NCBI RefSeq assembly: GCF_001831475.1
Contig: NZ_CP017688.1
Span: 620,001-684,000, forward strand
Reading direction: 5' to 3'
Length of the DNA: 64,000 nucleotides
Origin: Flavobacterium crassostreae
GTDB lineage: Bacteria > Bacteroidota > Bacteroidia > Flavobacteriales > Flavobacteriaceae
Positions 1 through 8,550 of this stretch are shown one piece after another. Within the stretch, counting starts at the first letter, position 1, and every line of letters starts with the position of its first letter. The notes below the pieces were generated by a model. The model saw only the letters and a program-made list of their open reading frames with translations. It searched no databases and was not told where the DNA came from. A program made the position numbers and the translations under genes.

Positions 1-647
1 GCCATTTCGCCATCTTCTAAATATACTGCATTAGAGGTATATTCAATAAAAGGAGATGCATCTGATGCGATAAAATATTCACCTTCTCCAATCCCAATTG
101 CTAAAGGACTCCCTAAACGGGCCGCCACGATTTCATTTGGATTTTTTTTGTCAAAGACCGCTATTGCGTAAGCTCCAATCACTTGGTTAAGAGCTACTTG
201 AACTGCTTTTCCTAATTTTAATTTTTCTTTTATTTGGATTTCTTCAATCAGATTGACCAATACTTCTGTATCGGTATCCGAATGAAAAACATACCCTCTT
301 TTAATCAATTCTTCTTTTAAAGGCGCATAATTTTCAATGATTCCGTTGTGGATGATAACCAAATCACCAGAATTGGACTCATGCGGGTGGGAGTTAACAT
401 CATTAGGAACTCCGTGCGTTGCCCAACGAGTATGACCAATTCCTACAGAACCTGTAGTTGTCATCTCGGCTAATGCTTTTTGTTCTAGATCTGCAACTTT
501 ACCTTTGGTTTTACAAAGCTTAATGGCATCCCCATCATAAATCATCACTCCTGCACTGTCATAACCTCTGTATTCCAGTCTTTTTAGTCCTTTTATAACT
601 ATAGGATAAGCCTCTCTATGGCCTATATATCCAACTATTCCACACAT
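1..647 (-). CDS. glmS: glutamine--fructose-6-phosphate aminotransferase, 5' part
   Basis: Makes glucosamine-6-phosphate from fructose-6-phosphate and glutamine, the first step to UDP-GlcNAc for peptidoglycan and LPS; cytosolic. About 215 N-terminal residues are present, starting MCGIVGYIG with the N-terminal nucleophile Cys2 of class II glutaminases, then RLEYRGYDSAG and the glutaminase fold. The two C-terminal sugar-isomerase (SIS) domains lie beyond the left edge of the window, so this is cut by the window, not by mutation. It lies directly downstream of the DUF4270 lipoprotein (6 bp gap) and is probably co-transcribed with it and the GT5-like gene. Confidence 0.95.
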   Translation of the reverse strand, partial: MCGIVGYIGHREAYPIVIKGLKRLEYRGYDSAGVMIYDGDAIKLCKTKGKVADLEQKALAEMTTTGSVGIGHTRWATHGVPNDVNSHPHESNSGDLVIIHNGIIENYAPLKEELIKRGYVFHSDTDTEVLVNLIEEIQIKEKLKLGKAVQVALNQVIGAYAIAVFDKKNPNEIVAARLGSPLAIGIGEGEYFIASDASPFIEYTSNAVYLEDGEM

Positions 648-653
648 ATATTT

Positions 654-2261
654 TTAATTAGATTTTGTATAATAGATTTCCAGTTTTAATTTGTTTTTTG
701 GATCTACCGCTCTAGAACCATGAACAATAGCTCCTTGCGGACTCATCACAGATGCTGTTGGAACTTTAGAAATTTTGGTAGTAGGGGTTTTTAAACTATT
801 GGATGTTGCAACAGCAATAGACTCCGTAATAGCCAATCCTAACTTGACGTTGGTAGAATCCGTGTTTTTAACCAAGCTTCTGATATGGTTGGTAAGGCTT
901 ATTTTATAATAACTATCGGCTGGATTTTGTTGGTTTAAAATACCTCCAAAAAGAAATTTTGCGCTTTTACCATTTCCAGCAGCAGTAGAATTATCATAAA
1001 AATAATCTGATACTGGTTTATTGTTATTAAAATCATACAAATACACTCTGTTTGCTTTTTTGTCATTGGCAGATGCGGTAGCATCCAATCGAACTACCAA
1101 ACTAGCCTCATTGATCAACCATTTATTGGCTCTAATAAGATCCAACTGATCCGCAACACCATTGGGAGCTCCAGTTTTACCATCAACACCATAGAGGTCT
1201 TTACCAAAGAGTTCTAAAATAGCCAAAGAACCATCTCCCCCTTTTAGGTATAATTTTTCGTCGCCTAAAACCGTATTAACAGCAGCGCTACTAATTGCAT
1301 TAGCGTAGACTGCATTAGAGGTGTGTTCTCGCAAACTCACAGTATTGCCTATCAACTTAAGCACTATGGTTTTAGCAACTCTTGTTGGATCGGTATCCGA
1401 AGTATCTTCTTTATAATTTATGGTTATTTTTGCTTTTTTAAAATCTAACATTGCTAAACCAGATGGGTTAGCACCCGACTTTTCTACCTTAAAATACAAG
1501 CCTCTAAAATAGTCTTTAAACACATCGTTGCTAACTAATTTATTACTAGCTACAGCATCCATTATTTTAGTTTTAAAAAACCCTTTATCTAAATCCAATC
1601 GTACAGCAGGTGCCTCTCTCTTTATGGTCTCTTTGCCATCTACCATCTCGGTATATCTATATTGATCTGCACTAAACCGAAACAAATCATTTTGACCAAC
1701 ATCTAAAGAATTATTCAAACGCATGCTTGCTTTTACTGCCTCAAACATAGCATTTTGATCGGTGTAGTATTTTTGAGATTCTTTCAATCCAGTATCTGGA
1801 TCTAAATTACGAATAAAATACCCAGACTCAAAAACACTTAGTTTTAGTTTGGCATTATCTGGACCATAAATAGAATCTAAAGTATAGGTACTATCTCCGT
1901 TGGTATCTGTAGATTTTAAAGTACTAAAGTACGGAATAGTCAACACAACGCTTTCAATAACTGGATTTTTGCCTATAACCGGATTCACTGTCTCTAGAGC
2001 TACTTGCGTAACAAAATTAGCAGTGGTAGAGCCAAAACCATCTGTATCGTAGATACCTAATGGATTCACAGCTAGATTATTAGACTGCACAGGACCTGTT
2101 TTTTGATTATACCCTATTACATCAAAGCTGCTTTTTTCTAAACCAAAATGATTGTCTCCCAACAAGCCATCACCTATAGAATTATAGTCTTTATCACAGG
2201 AGTACAAAAAAGCAACGGATGCAATTAATAGTGTTTTCTTAAAAAAAGAAGTATCGAACAT
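654..2261 (-). CDS. DUF4270 family lipoprotein
   Basis: A 535-residue exported lipoprotein of the DUF4270 family, which is restricted to Bacteroidota and has no established function. The N-terminus has a Lys-Lys hydrophobic signal peptide ending in a lipobox with Cys22 (FLYSC), followed by acidic residues. The remainder is soluble and rich in beta-prone segments, as expected of a cell-surface or periplasmic protein. It sits between the GT5-like gene (19 bp upstream) and glmS (6 bp downstream), a conserved order in flavobacteria that hints at a cell-envelope role. Family assignment is from sequence pattern recall; the function is unknown. Confidence 0.85.
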   Translation of the reverse strand: MFDTSFFKKTLLIASVAFLYSCDKDYNSIGDGLLGDNHFGLEKSSFDVIGYNQKTGPVQSNNLAVNPLGIYDTDGFGSTTANFVTQVALETVNPVIGKNPVIESVVLTIPYFSTLKSTDTNGDSTYTLDSIYGPDNAKLKLSVFESGYFIRNLDPDTGLKESQKYYTDQNAMFEAVKASMRLNNSLDVGQNDLFRFSADQYRYTEMVDGKETIKREAPAVRLDLDKGFFKTKIMDAVASNKLVSNDVFKDYFRGLYFKVEKSGANPSGLAMLDFKKAKITINYKEDTSDTDPTRVAKTIVLKLIGNTVSLREHTSNAVYANAISSAAVNTVLGDEKLYLKGGDGSLAILELFGKDLYGVDGKTGAPNGVADQLDLIRANKWLINEASLVVRLDATASANDKKANRVYLYDFNNNKPVSDYFYDNSTAAGNGKSAKFLFGGILNQQNPADSYYKISLTNHIRSLVKNTDSTNVKLGLAITESIAVATSNSLKTPTTKISKVPTASVMSPQGAIVHGSRAVDPKNKLKLEIYYTKSN

Positions 2262-2280
2262 ATATTACTAAAAATTAAAT

Positions 2281-3087
2281 TTACAGAATTTCATTATTAC
2301 AAAAATTGCTATACGCTTCTGCGAAAGCATCTTTTGTGACGAAAGGTAAAAAAGGTTTTCCTGAAGATTCTATATATTTTGTTAAACTTGAAGAAACGTT
2401 TGCCGAAGCAACAATCACTCCATCAGAATGGTCTATAGTAGCTTTTATAATACTCTCGTAATCTGGCGTTTTTAAACCCGTAATAGCCTCAAGAGGCACT
2501 CCATCAAGTTGTATTTTATTAATCATCTCCGCATCTAAGGTGCCTTCAAAAGATTGACTATAAACCGAACTAATAATTTTTGTGTCCGAAAACAAGGCTT
2601 CGTTTTTATAATAATGTTTCATGTAAATAGGCAACATTGCTGCCATCCATCCATGAACATGAATAATATCTGGAACCCAATTTAATTTCTTTACCGTCTC
2701 TACAACTCCTTTTGCAAAAAAGATCGCACGCTCATCATTGTCTGGAAACAAAACCCCTTCTTCGTCTGCAAAAGTTGCTTTGCGCTTAAAGTATTCTTCA
2801 TTATCAATAAAGTATACCTGGATGCGCTCCTTGGGGATGGACGCTACCTTAATAATCAACGGCATGTCTAAGTCATTTACTACTAAGTTCATACCAGAAA
2901 GTCTAATTACTTCATGTAACTGATGTCTTCGCTCATTTATATTCCCGTATCTTGGCATAAATATTCTAATCTGTCCACCTTGATCATTTACCATCTTTGG
3001 AACATCATAAGACATTAAAGATACTTCATTTTCAGCTAAATAAGGCACCACTTCAGATGATACGTATAATATCCTCTTATCTTTCAT
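2281..3087 (-). CDS. glycogen/starch synthase-like GT5 N-terminal domain protein
   Basis: 268 residues that match only the N-terminal Rossmann half of GT5 glycogen synthases (ILYVSSEVVPYLAE, then IFMPRYGNI, then DIIHVHGWMAA). A full GlgA is about 480 residues with a second nucleotide-sugar-binding half that is absent here, with no trace downstream. The ADP-glucose-binding KTGGL motif normally found about 15 residues in is replaced by AENEV. Glycosyl transfer is therefore doubtful. The conserved position upstream of DUF4270 and glmS suggests a structural or regulatory role. Annotation pipelines usually call such proteins glycogen synthase; I infer a non-catalytic or altered protein. Confidence 0.8.
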   Translation of the reverse strand: MKDKRILYVSSEVVPYLAENEVSLMSYDVPKMVNDQGGQIRIFMPRYGNINERRHQLHEVIRLSGMNLVVNDLDMPLIIKVASIPKERIQVYFIDNEEYFKRKATFADEEGVLFPDNDERAIFFAKGVVETVKKLNWVPDIIHVHGWMAAMLPIYMKHYYKNEALFSDTKIISSVYSQSFEGTLDAEMINKIQLDGVPLEAITGLKTPDYESIIKATIDHSDGVIVASANVSSSLTKYIESSGKPFLPFVTKDAFAEAYSNFCNNEIL

Positions 3088-3125
3088 ATTGTAATTTGCT
3101 TAGTTTATTGGTTATAAAAACCAAG

Positions 3126-3133
3126 CAAAATTA
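3126..3133 (-). promoter_or_regulatory. -7 box for the GT5-like gene
   Basis: On the minus strand this reads TAATTTTG, matching the Bacteroidota -7 consensus TAnnTTTG, about 39 bp upstream of the GT5-like start codon. No convincing -33 TTTG lies at the usual spacing. Confidence 0.4.
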
Positions 3134-3164
3134 CAAAATTTTATGCAGTTATTAACTAATATAT

Positions 3165-3172
3165 TATGTTTG
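3165..3172 (+). promoter_or_regulatory. -7 box for panC-panD
   Basis: TATGTTTG fits TAnnTTTG and lies 22 bp upstream of the panC ATG, giving a very short leader. It forms a divergent pair with the minus-strand box at 3126-3133. No clear -33 element. Confidence 0.45.
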
Positions 3173-3194
3173 CACCTAATTTAAATAAACCACA

Positions 3195-4043
3195 ATGCAT
3201 ATTTTTAATGAAAAGGCCCCTTTGATAGCACATTTAGCAAACAGCAAAAACCGAAATGCTACCATTGGTTTTGTACCAACTATGGGTGCGCTACACCAAG
3301 GACACCTTTCATTAATGCAACAATCAATCTCAGAGAACGCCATCACGGTGGTCAGTATTTTTGTCAATCCAACCCAATTCAATAACGCCGAAGATTTATT
3401 AAAATACCCCAGAACTTTAGAGCAAGATGTACAAAAAATAGCACTTTTGAATCCCGATATTATTATTTTTGCCCCTACGGTAACGGCTATTTATGACCAT
3501 GAAATCAGTTCCCAAGAGTTTGATTTTGACGGACTAGAGCATCAAATGGAAGGAAAATTTAGACCTGGCCATTTTGACGGAGTAGGCACTGTGGTAAAAA
3601 AATTATTTGAAATAGTAACTCCAACCAAAGCATACTTTGGCGAAAAAGATTTTCAGCAATTACAGATTATTAAAAAAATGGTTGCCAAAAACCACCTTCC
3701 GGTAAAAGTAGTTGGTTGCGCCATTTATAGAGAACCAAGCGGCTTGGCCATGAGCTCAAGAAACGAAAGATTAACCCCAACAGAACGAGAAAAAGCCGCA
3801 AATATATACCAAATACTTCTAAAAGCTAAAGAAGCCTTTAGAACCCAAAGCCCACAAGAAGTAAGCCAATTGGTAGAACATACTTTGGCCAACCACCCAG
3901 ATTTTGAATTAGAATATTTTCAGATTGCCGAAGAAGAAACCCTCTTGCCCTGCTTGACCAAGAAAGAAACCACAAAATACCGTGCTTTTATAGCCCTTTT
4001 TATAAATAAAATCAGATTGATAGATACGCTTTCATTAAATTAA
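3195..4043 (+). CDS. panC: pantothenate synthetase
   Basis: Joins pantoate and beta-alanine with ATP to form pantothenate, the coenzyme A precursor. At 282 residues it is full length. Visible family motifs are the ATP-binding [10 protein letters not shown] (residues about 28-37), [15 protein letters not shown] and [10 protein letters not shown], and the C-terminal SSRNERL segment. It is followed after 14 bp by panD, which makes the beta-alanine substrate, so the two form a pathway operon closed by a strong terminator. The start is the first ATG after the -7 box. Confidence 0.97.
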   Translation: MHIFNEKAPLIAHLANSKNRNATIGFVPTMGALHQGHLSLMQQSISENAITVVSIFVNPTQFNNAEDLLKYPRTLEQDVQKIALLNPDIIIFAPTVTAIYDHEISSQEFDFDGLEHQMEGKFRPGHFDGVGTVVKKLFEIVTPTKAYFGEKDFQQLQIIKKMVAKNHLPVKVVGCAIYREPSGLAMSSRNERLTPTEREKAANIYQILLKAKEAFRTQSPQEVSQLVEHTLANHPDFELEYFQIAEEETLLPCLTKKETTKYRAFIALFINKIRLIDTLSLN

Positions 4044-4057
4044 TTTATTTTTACACT

Positions 4058-4408
4058 ATGTATATCGACGTTTTAAAATCCAAAATTCACCGCGTAAAAG
4101 TAACCGGAGCCGATTTAAATTATATTGGCAGCATCACCATAGACGAGACACTCTTAGAGGCTTCTAATATTATTGAAGGAGAAAAAGTAGCCATTGTTAA
4201 CATCAATAATGGCGAACGCTTTGAGACTTACGCCATAAAAGGAGAAAGAAATTCCGGCGAAATAACCCTCAACGGACCCGCTGCAAGACGCGTTCAAAAG
4301 GGAGACATTATAATAATTATTGCCTATGCCTCTTTAGAATTTGAAGAAGCAAAAAAATTCCAACCCTGGATTATTTTTCCAAACGAAAAAGATAACTCCT
4401 TAACATAA
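4058..4408 (+). CDS. panD: aspartate 1-decarboxylase
   Basis: Pyruvoyl-dependent enzyme converting aspartate to beta-alanine for pantothenate synthesis. The 116-residue proenzyme shows the self-cleavage site Gly24-Ser25 (NYIGSITID), where Ser25 becomes the pyruvoyl group, plus the family motifs [10 protein letters not shown] and [12 protein letters not shown]. It lies 14 bp after panC and is followed by a rho-independent terminator. Confidence 0.97.
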   Translation: MYIDVLKSKIHRVKVTGADLNYIGSITIDETLLEASNIIEGEKVAIVNINNGERFETYAIKGERNSGEITLNGPAARRVQKGDIIIIIAYASLEFEEAKKFQPWIIFPNEKDNSLT

Positions 4409-4424
4409 CGTTTTTTAAACACCA

Positions 4425-4462
4425 AAACCCCTATTAAAAATAGTTTTAATGGGGGTTTCTTA
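4425..4462 (+). terminator. rho-independent terminator of panC-panD
   Basis: A 15-bp inverted repeat (4425-4439 with 4444-4458, one G-T pair, 4-base loop) followed by a T-rich tail, 16 bp after the panD stop. Confidence 0.8.
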
Positions 4463-4538
4463 TTACTTTTATTGCATCCCAAAATAAATAAAAACCTCTA
4501 GCACTTGCTTTTGTGATTTTTATCCAAAACCTAGCCCC

Positions 4539-5699
4539 ATGAAACACCTTTTAGTACTCCTGTTTTTTTCGTTGAGCGTATATTCTCAAAAAAACACCGA
4601 AGCCTTTGCCTCTACTAGTTTAAACGAAACTAGAGAAATCAGCATCACGCTTCCTCCTAATTACCAAACCAATACCTCCAAAGAATACCCTTTATTAGTT
4701 TTACTCGATGGAGAATATCTTTACGACCCATTTTATGGCGCCATTAGCTACGGAACGTATTGGGATGATCTACCCGAAACTATTATAGTTGCCATAAAAC
4801 AAGGCAATAGCGACCAAAGAGAAAAAGACTGTGGCTTTAACCCAATGGATGGCTTGCCAACTGCAAGAGCGACTGCTTTTTTTAATTTTATCAACTACGA
4901 ACTTTTGCCATATATTGACAAAAAATACCGCACAGCGCCTTTTAGAATAATTGCAGGGCACGACACAACGGCGGGTTTCTTAAATGCCTTTTTGTATAAA
5001 GAAAGCCCTATTTTTAATGCCTATATTGCTCTAAGCCCAGAATTAGCGCCAGAGACAGAAAACTACGTGGTAGACAAACTCAAAAATTTAAAACAACCCC
5101 TCTTTTATTACCAAGCCTTAGCATCTGGAGATGTAAACAGAATAAAAGATCCCGTGATAAGATTGGATGAAAAATTAAAAAAAATAGATAGCCCGCAGTT
5201 GAATTACAAATTAGACCAATTTACTGCCTCGCATTATGCGGTTGTTTTGTATGCTATACCGAATGCCTTGTACCATATCTTTGATGTATACAAGCCTATC
5301 TCTTCTGTAGAATTTTCTGAAAAAATTGTAACCCTAGAGCAAGGCTACACCGATTATTTGGTAACCAAATACGACGTTATCACCAACAAACTTGGATTAA
5401 AAGTTCCGGTACGAGTAAATGATTTTAAAGCAATTGAAGCTGCAATACTAAAAAACAAAGCCTACGGCGAGCTGGACCAATTATCTCAAATTGCAGACAA
5501 AAACTACCCAAAGGCAATGTTAGCACGTTATGAATTAGGGTTAATGTATGAAAAAATGGGCGAACTAAAAAAAGCTGCCAAAAAATACCAATCTGCCTCA
5601 CAGTTAGACCCTATTGGAGGACTAACAAAAGACATGATGATTAACAAATATTACGACCTTATAAACCAAAAGGAAAGCAATGGCAAAGATAAAAACTAG
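4539..5699 (+). CDS. esterase-like alpha/beta hydrolase with C-terminal TPR, active serine replaced
   Basis: 386 residues: a signal peptide ending near LSVYSQ, an esterase D/IroE-like alpha/beta hydrolase domain (PLLVLLDGEYLY, then the nucleophile-elbow region, then a conserved His in TASHYAVV), and a C-terminal tetratricopeptide-like helical segment (residues about 320-375). The elbow reads AGHDTTAG, where active family members have GHSxGG, so Asp stands at the nucleophile position. I infer an exported protein that may have lost hydrolase activity and act as a binding protein. Its last 20 bp overlap radA, so the two are probably translated from one mRNA. Confidence 0.75.
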   Translation: MKHLLVLLFFSLSVYSQKNTEAFASTSLNETREISITLPPNYQTNTSKEYPLLVLLDGEYLYDPFYGAISYGTYWDDLPETIIVAIKQGNSDQREKDCGFNPMDGLPTARATAFFNFINYELLPYIDKKYRTAPFRIIAGHDTTAGFLNAFLYKESPIFNAYIALSPELAPETENYVVDKLKNLKQPLFYYQALASGDVNRIKDPVIRLDEKLKKIDSPQLNYKLDQFTASHYAVVLYAIPNALYHIFDVYKPISSVEFSEKIVTLEQGYTDYLVTKYDVITNKLGLKVPVRVNDFKAIEAAILKNKAYGELDQLSQIADKNYPKAMLARYELGLMYEKMGELKKAAKKYQSASQLDPIGGLTKDMMINKYYDLINQKESNGKDKN

Positions 5700-7041
5700 T
5701 TTTTTTTGTCAAAGTTGCGGTACCCAATATCCAAAATGGCAAGGACAATGCAATTCTTGCAAAGAGTGGAATACCATTGCTGAAGAGATCGTCCAAAAAC
5801 AAGAAAAGGTGGCCTGGAAAACCCAGGGCGACACTCCGAGCAAAGCAGCTAGGCCTCTAAAAATCAATGAAATTGATTCTACCCAAGAAATCCGGATGAA
5901 TACCACCGATGCCGAGCTCAATCGGGTTCTTGGAGGCGGTATTGTTCCTGGATCTTTAACCCTATTGGGAGGCGAGCCTGGTATAGGAAAAAGCACTCTA
6001 TTGCTACAGGTTTCTTTAAAATTACCTTACAAAACACTCTATGTATCTGGCGAAGAAAGTCAGAAACAAATAAAAATGCGTGCCGAGAGAATCACCCCTA
6101 TAAGTGATAATTGCTACATACTTACAGAAACCAAAACACAAAACATCTTCAAACAAATTGAAGCCATACAGCCCGAAATAGTTATTATTGACTCCATACA
6201 AACCTTACATACGGAATATATAGAATCTACCGCAGGAAGCATCTCTCAAATAAGAGAAACCACTGCAGAGCTAATTAAATTTGCCAAAGAAACCAACATT
6301 CCGGTAATTTTAATTGGTCACATTACCAAAGACGGCAACATAGCCGGCCCTAAAATACTAGAACACATGGTAGATACCGTATTGCAGTTTGAAGGAGACC
6401 GCAATCATGTTTACCGGATCTTACGCTCTCTCAAAAACCGTTTTGGCTCTACGGCCGAAATAGGAATTTACGAAATGTTGGGCAGTGGGCTAAGAGAAGT
6501 TTCCAACCCCTCCGAAATTTTAATTTCGCACAAAGACGAAGAGCTATCCGGCACGGCAATTGCCACCACCCTAGAAGGAATGCGCCCTCTAATGATCGAA
6601 ATACAATCTTTAGTTAGCACCGCAGTCTACGGTACCCCACAACGAAGCACCACAGGATACAATGCCAAAAGACTCAACATGATATTGGCCGTGCTCGAAA
6701 AAAGAGCTGGTTTTAGGCTTGGCGCCAAAGATGTTTTTTTGAACGTAACCGGAGGAATATCCGTAGATGATCCAGCAATAGATCTAGCGGTTGTTGCTGC
6801 CATTTTATCTTCAAATGAAGACATTCCGGTAAATAAAGATTTTTGCTTTGCTGGCGAAGTAGGATTATCCGGAGAAATTCGCCCAGTAAACAGAGTAGAC
6901 CAACGGATACAAGAGGCCGAGAAATTAGGGTTTTCGACCATTTTTGTTTCAAAATACAACAAAATAGCTTTAAAAAATCCAGGAATTAAAATCCAGTTGG
7001 TAACCAAAATTGAGGATGTTGCCAGCATGCTGTTTGGCTAA
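5680..7041 (+). CDS. radA: DNA repair protein RadA (Sms)
   Basis: RecA-like ATPase that helps branch migration and processing of recombination intermediates. 453 residues with the full domain order: N-terminal C4 zinc finger (Cys10, 13, 24, 27), Walker A GEPGIGKST near residue 100, the RadA-specific KNRFG motif near residue 252, and a C-terminal Lon-protease-like domain (GGISVDDPAIDLA, then GEVGLSGEIRPV). The start codon overlaps the upstream esterase-like gene by 20 bp. Confidence 0.96.
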   Translation: MAKIKTSFFCQSCGTQYPKWQGQCNSCKEWNTIAEEIVQKQEKVAWKTQGDTPSKAARPLKINEIDSTQEIRMNTTDAELNRVLGGGIVPGSLTLLGGEPGIGKSTLLLQVSLKLPYKTLYVSGEESQKQIKMRAERITPISDNCYILTETKTQNIFKQIEAIQPEIVIIDSIQTLHTEYIESTAGSISQIRETTAELIKFAKETNIPVILIGHITKDGNIAGPKILEHMVDTVLQFEGDRNHVYRILRSLKNRFGSTAEIGIYEMLGSGLREVSNPSEILISHKDEELSGTAIATTLEGMRPLMIEIQSLVSTAVYGTPQRSTTGYNAKRLNMILAVLEKRAGFRLGAKDVFLNVTGGISVDDPAIDLAVVAAILSSNEDIPVNKDFCFAGEVGLSGEIRPVNRVDQRIQEAEKLGFSTIFVSKYNKIALKNPGIKIQLVTKIEDVASMLFG

Positions 7042-7126
7042 ACCTTATTTTTTTACTAAAATTGGTCGTATCAGGCAGCCATCCTAAATCAAAACAATAA
7101 TGCTCAAGACATTAAATCAACATAAA

Positions 7127-7606
7127 ATGAAAGTTTTACCAAATAATAGCTATAGTTTCAAAATAACAGGAAACGAAACTGAAACTTTAGAACGCTTAAA
7201 AAGAAGGACTGAAATATCTGAAAAATTAATTTCTAAAAAAACAGACAAATCCTTTATTGGAATAGTTAAAGAAAATACTTTTAGAATAATTTCATCCGAA
7301 ATTGGAAAAGGAGCATTTTGCGTTTTAACAGGAGAAATCAATAATCAAAAAGGAGAAGTTGGTATTGAAATAAATAAAGCATTCCGAATACTATTAAGTG
7401 TGTTTTTATGCCTCCCTTTTGTTGGCTTAATAATGCAACTGTTTTTAGGGAAATCAGAATTTTTAGCACTTTTTATTTTAGTCTTTATTGGGCAATTATT
7501 AGTCATAAGATACCTATTTATTGAATTCGTATTCCAAAGACTTTCAAGATCTAGCCTAAATAAACTGAACGACATATTAGACATCGAATATATCGAAAAA
7601 GACTAG
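7127..7606 (+). CDS. hypothetical two-TM membrane protein
   Basis: Not recognised. I prefer the ATG at 7127 (MKVLPNNSYSFKI, 159 residues) over the in-frame ATG at 7100, because the extra nine residues look like leader. The soluble N-terminal half (about 90 residues) is followed by two hydrophobic segments, roughly residues 92-114 and 118-140, and a short cytosolic tail. It is AT-richer than radA upstream. It is followed by the first copy of an ~85-bp repeat, which suggests a horizontally acquired cassette-like unit. Confidence 0.6.
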   Translation: MKVLPNNSYSFKITGNETETLERLKRRTEISEKLISKKTDKSFIGIVKENTFRIISSEIGKGAFCVLTGEINNQKGEVGIEINKAFRILLSVFLCLPFVGLIMQLFLGKSEFLALFILVFIGQLLVIRYLFIEFVFQRLSRSSLNKLNDILDIEYIEKD

Positions 7607-7640
7607 ACATAACAAACCTCTGCCGGTACGTCATTTGCAA

Positions 7641-7725
7641 TTTAGTAAAATCACCGTTTAAGGCTTGTTTTGGTTCGGCCTAAAATACTCGTCTTGATAA
7701 GTCGAAAACGGCTAAAGGCCGAGAA
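7641..7725 (+). repeat. cassette-type intergenic repeat, copy 1
   Basis: An ~85-bp segment starting TTTAGTAAAATCACCG that recurs at 8334-8419 with roughly four in five bases identical. It contains imperfect inverted repeats (CCGTTT with AAACGG, and AGGC with GCCT). It follows a small unknown gene, as copy 2 does. Confidence 0.7.
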
Positions 7726-7746
7726 TTTTAGAAAACTACCAGGCCG

Positions 7747-7995
7747 AATTATAACGATAAAACATTTAGACCGACAAGTAATTCTAAAAACGGAGAAGCT
7801 TTAAGCGAAATAGTTTTTCATTACAAACAAGTTGACAATATTTTTACTTCAGAATATTCAGGAAGAGAAATTAAAATGGACATTTAATTAGTTTTCTTAA
7901 TGAAAATACAGAAATGTGTTTTCAATCAATTAAATAATAAAAAGCAACTTATGACAGGAGTTTATAAATCAAATTTCAAAAATATTGATAATTAA
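7747..7995 (+). pseudogene. broken small-protein gene (family often labelled 'n-acetylglutamate synthase')
   Basis: Frame 1 reads NYNDKTFRPTSNSKNGE and on to a stop at 7885. Dropping one base near 7877 restores GHLISFLNENTEM, and another shift near 7937 restores KKQLMTGVYKSNF. These blocks match in order a small flavobacterial family of about 110 residues (NYNGKxFRP, then HYKQxGNIxTSEYSG, then GHLIGxVDENG, then ELMTG). That family is commonly but doubtfully annotated as n-acetylglutamate synthase. There is no start codon at the expected place and the C-terminus is lost. It is clearly a decayed gene between two repeat copies. Confidence 0.65.
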
Positions 7996-8001
7996 AAAAA
8001 T

Positions 8002-8310
8002 ATGATTTTAGAAGTAGCAATATTAAATATCAAGAGTGGACAAGAAAAACAATTTGAAATCGACTTCGCAACAGCGGGACAATTTATTCGTTCAATAAAT
8101 GGTTATGTAAGACACTCGCTACGAAAATGCTTAGAGCAAACCAATAAATACATTCTACTTGTGGACTGGGAAAATTTAGAAGACCATACAATTGGGTTTA
8201 GACAATCCGCAGAATATTTGGAATGGAAAAAGATTTTGCACCATTATTACGATCCGTTTCCAACAGTTGAACATTACGAGACAATAATTGAACACGAAAA
8301 TAAAAACTAA
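8002..8310 (+). CDS. antibiotic biosynthesis monooxygenase (ABM) domain protein
   Basis: 102 residues forming a single ferredoxin-like ABM domain: MILEVAILNIKSGQE, then the IRSINGYVRHSL segment and YILLVDWENLEDH. The family includes cofactor-free oxygenases and heme-degrading enzymes, usually dimeric, but members this small often have unknown substrates. The start is six bases after the preceding pseudogene's last stop. Repeat copy 2 follows 24 bp after its stop, so it looks like a cassette cargo gene. Confidence 0.8.
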   Translation: MILEVAILNIKSGQEKQFEIDFATAGQFIRSINGYVRHSLRKCLEQTNKYILLVDWENLEDHTIGFRQSAEYLEWKKILHHYYDPFPTVEHYETIIEHENKN

Positions 8311-8333
8311 CAGCAATTTTTAGCTAGCTGGAG

Positions 8334-8419
8334 TTTAGTAAAATCATCGTTTAAGTCTTGTTTTGGTTCAGCCTAAAACATTAGTCTTGGTGAGTCGAAA
8401 ACGGCTATAGGTGTGAGAA
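8334..8419 (+). repeat. cassette-type intergenic repeat, copy 2
   Basis: Second copy of the 7641-7725 repeat, sharing TTTAGTAAAATCA, CTTGTTTTGGTTC, GCCTAAAA, GTCTTG and GTCGAAAACGGCTA in the same order. It sits just after the ABM gene. No further copy was seen in the window. Confidence 0.7.
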
Positions 8420-8550
8420 CGTTGCTTTGAGAATATTAAACCTCCATTATCCAAAAGATAGCAATAAAAGTAGTATATTGACCCCTAATTATTTTTGTGT
8501 CAAACAAAGCATTTTAAATGATCCAAATTTTAAATAGTAGCGGCCACTAA

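Noticed and set aside
7641..8419. True integron attC sites
   Set aside because: No integrase, no clear core site pair, and only two copies; described as cassette-like only.
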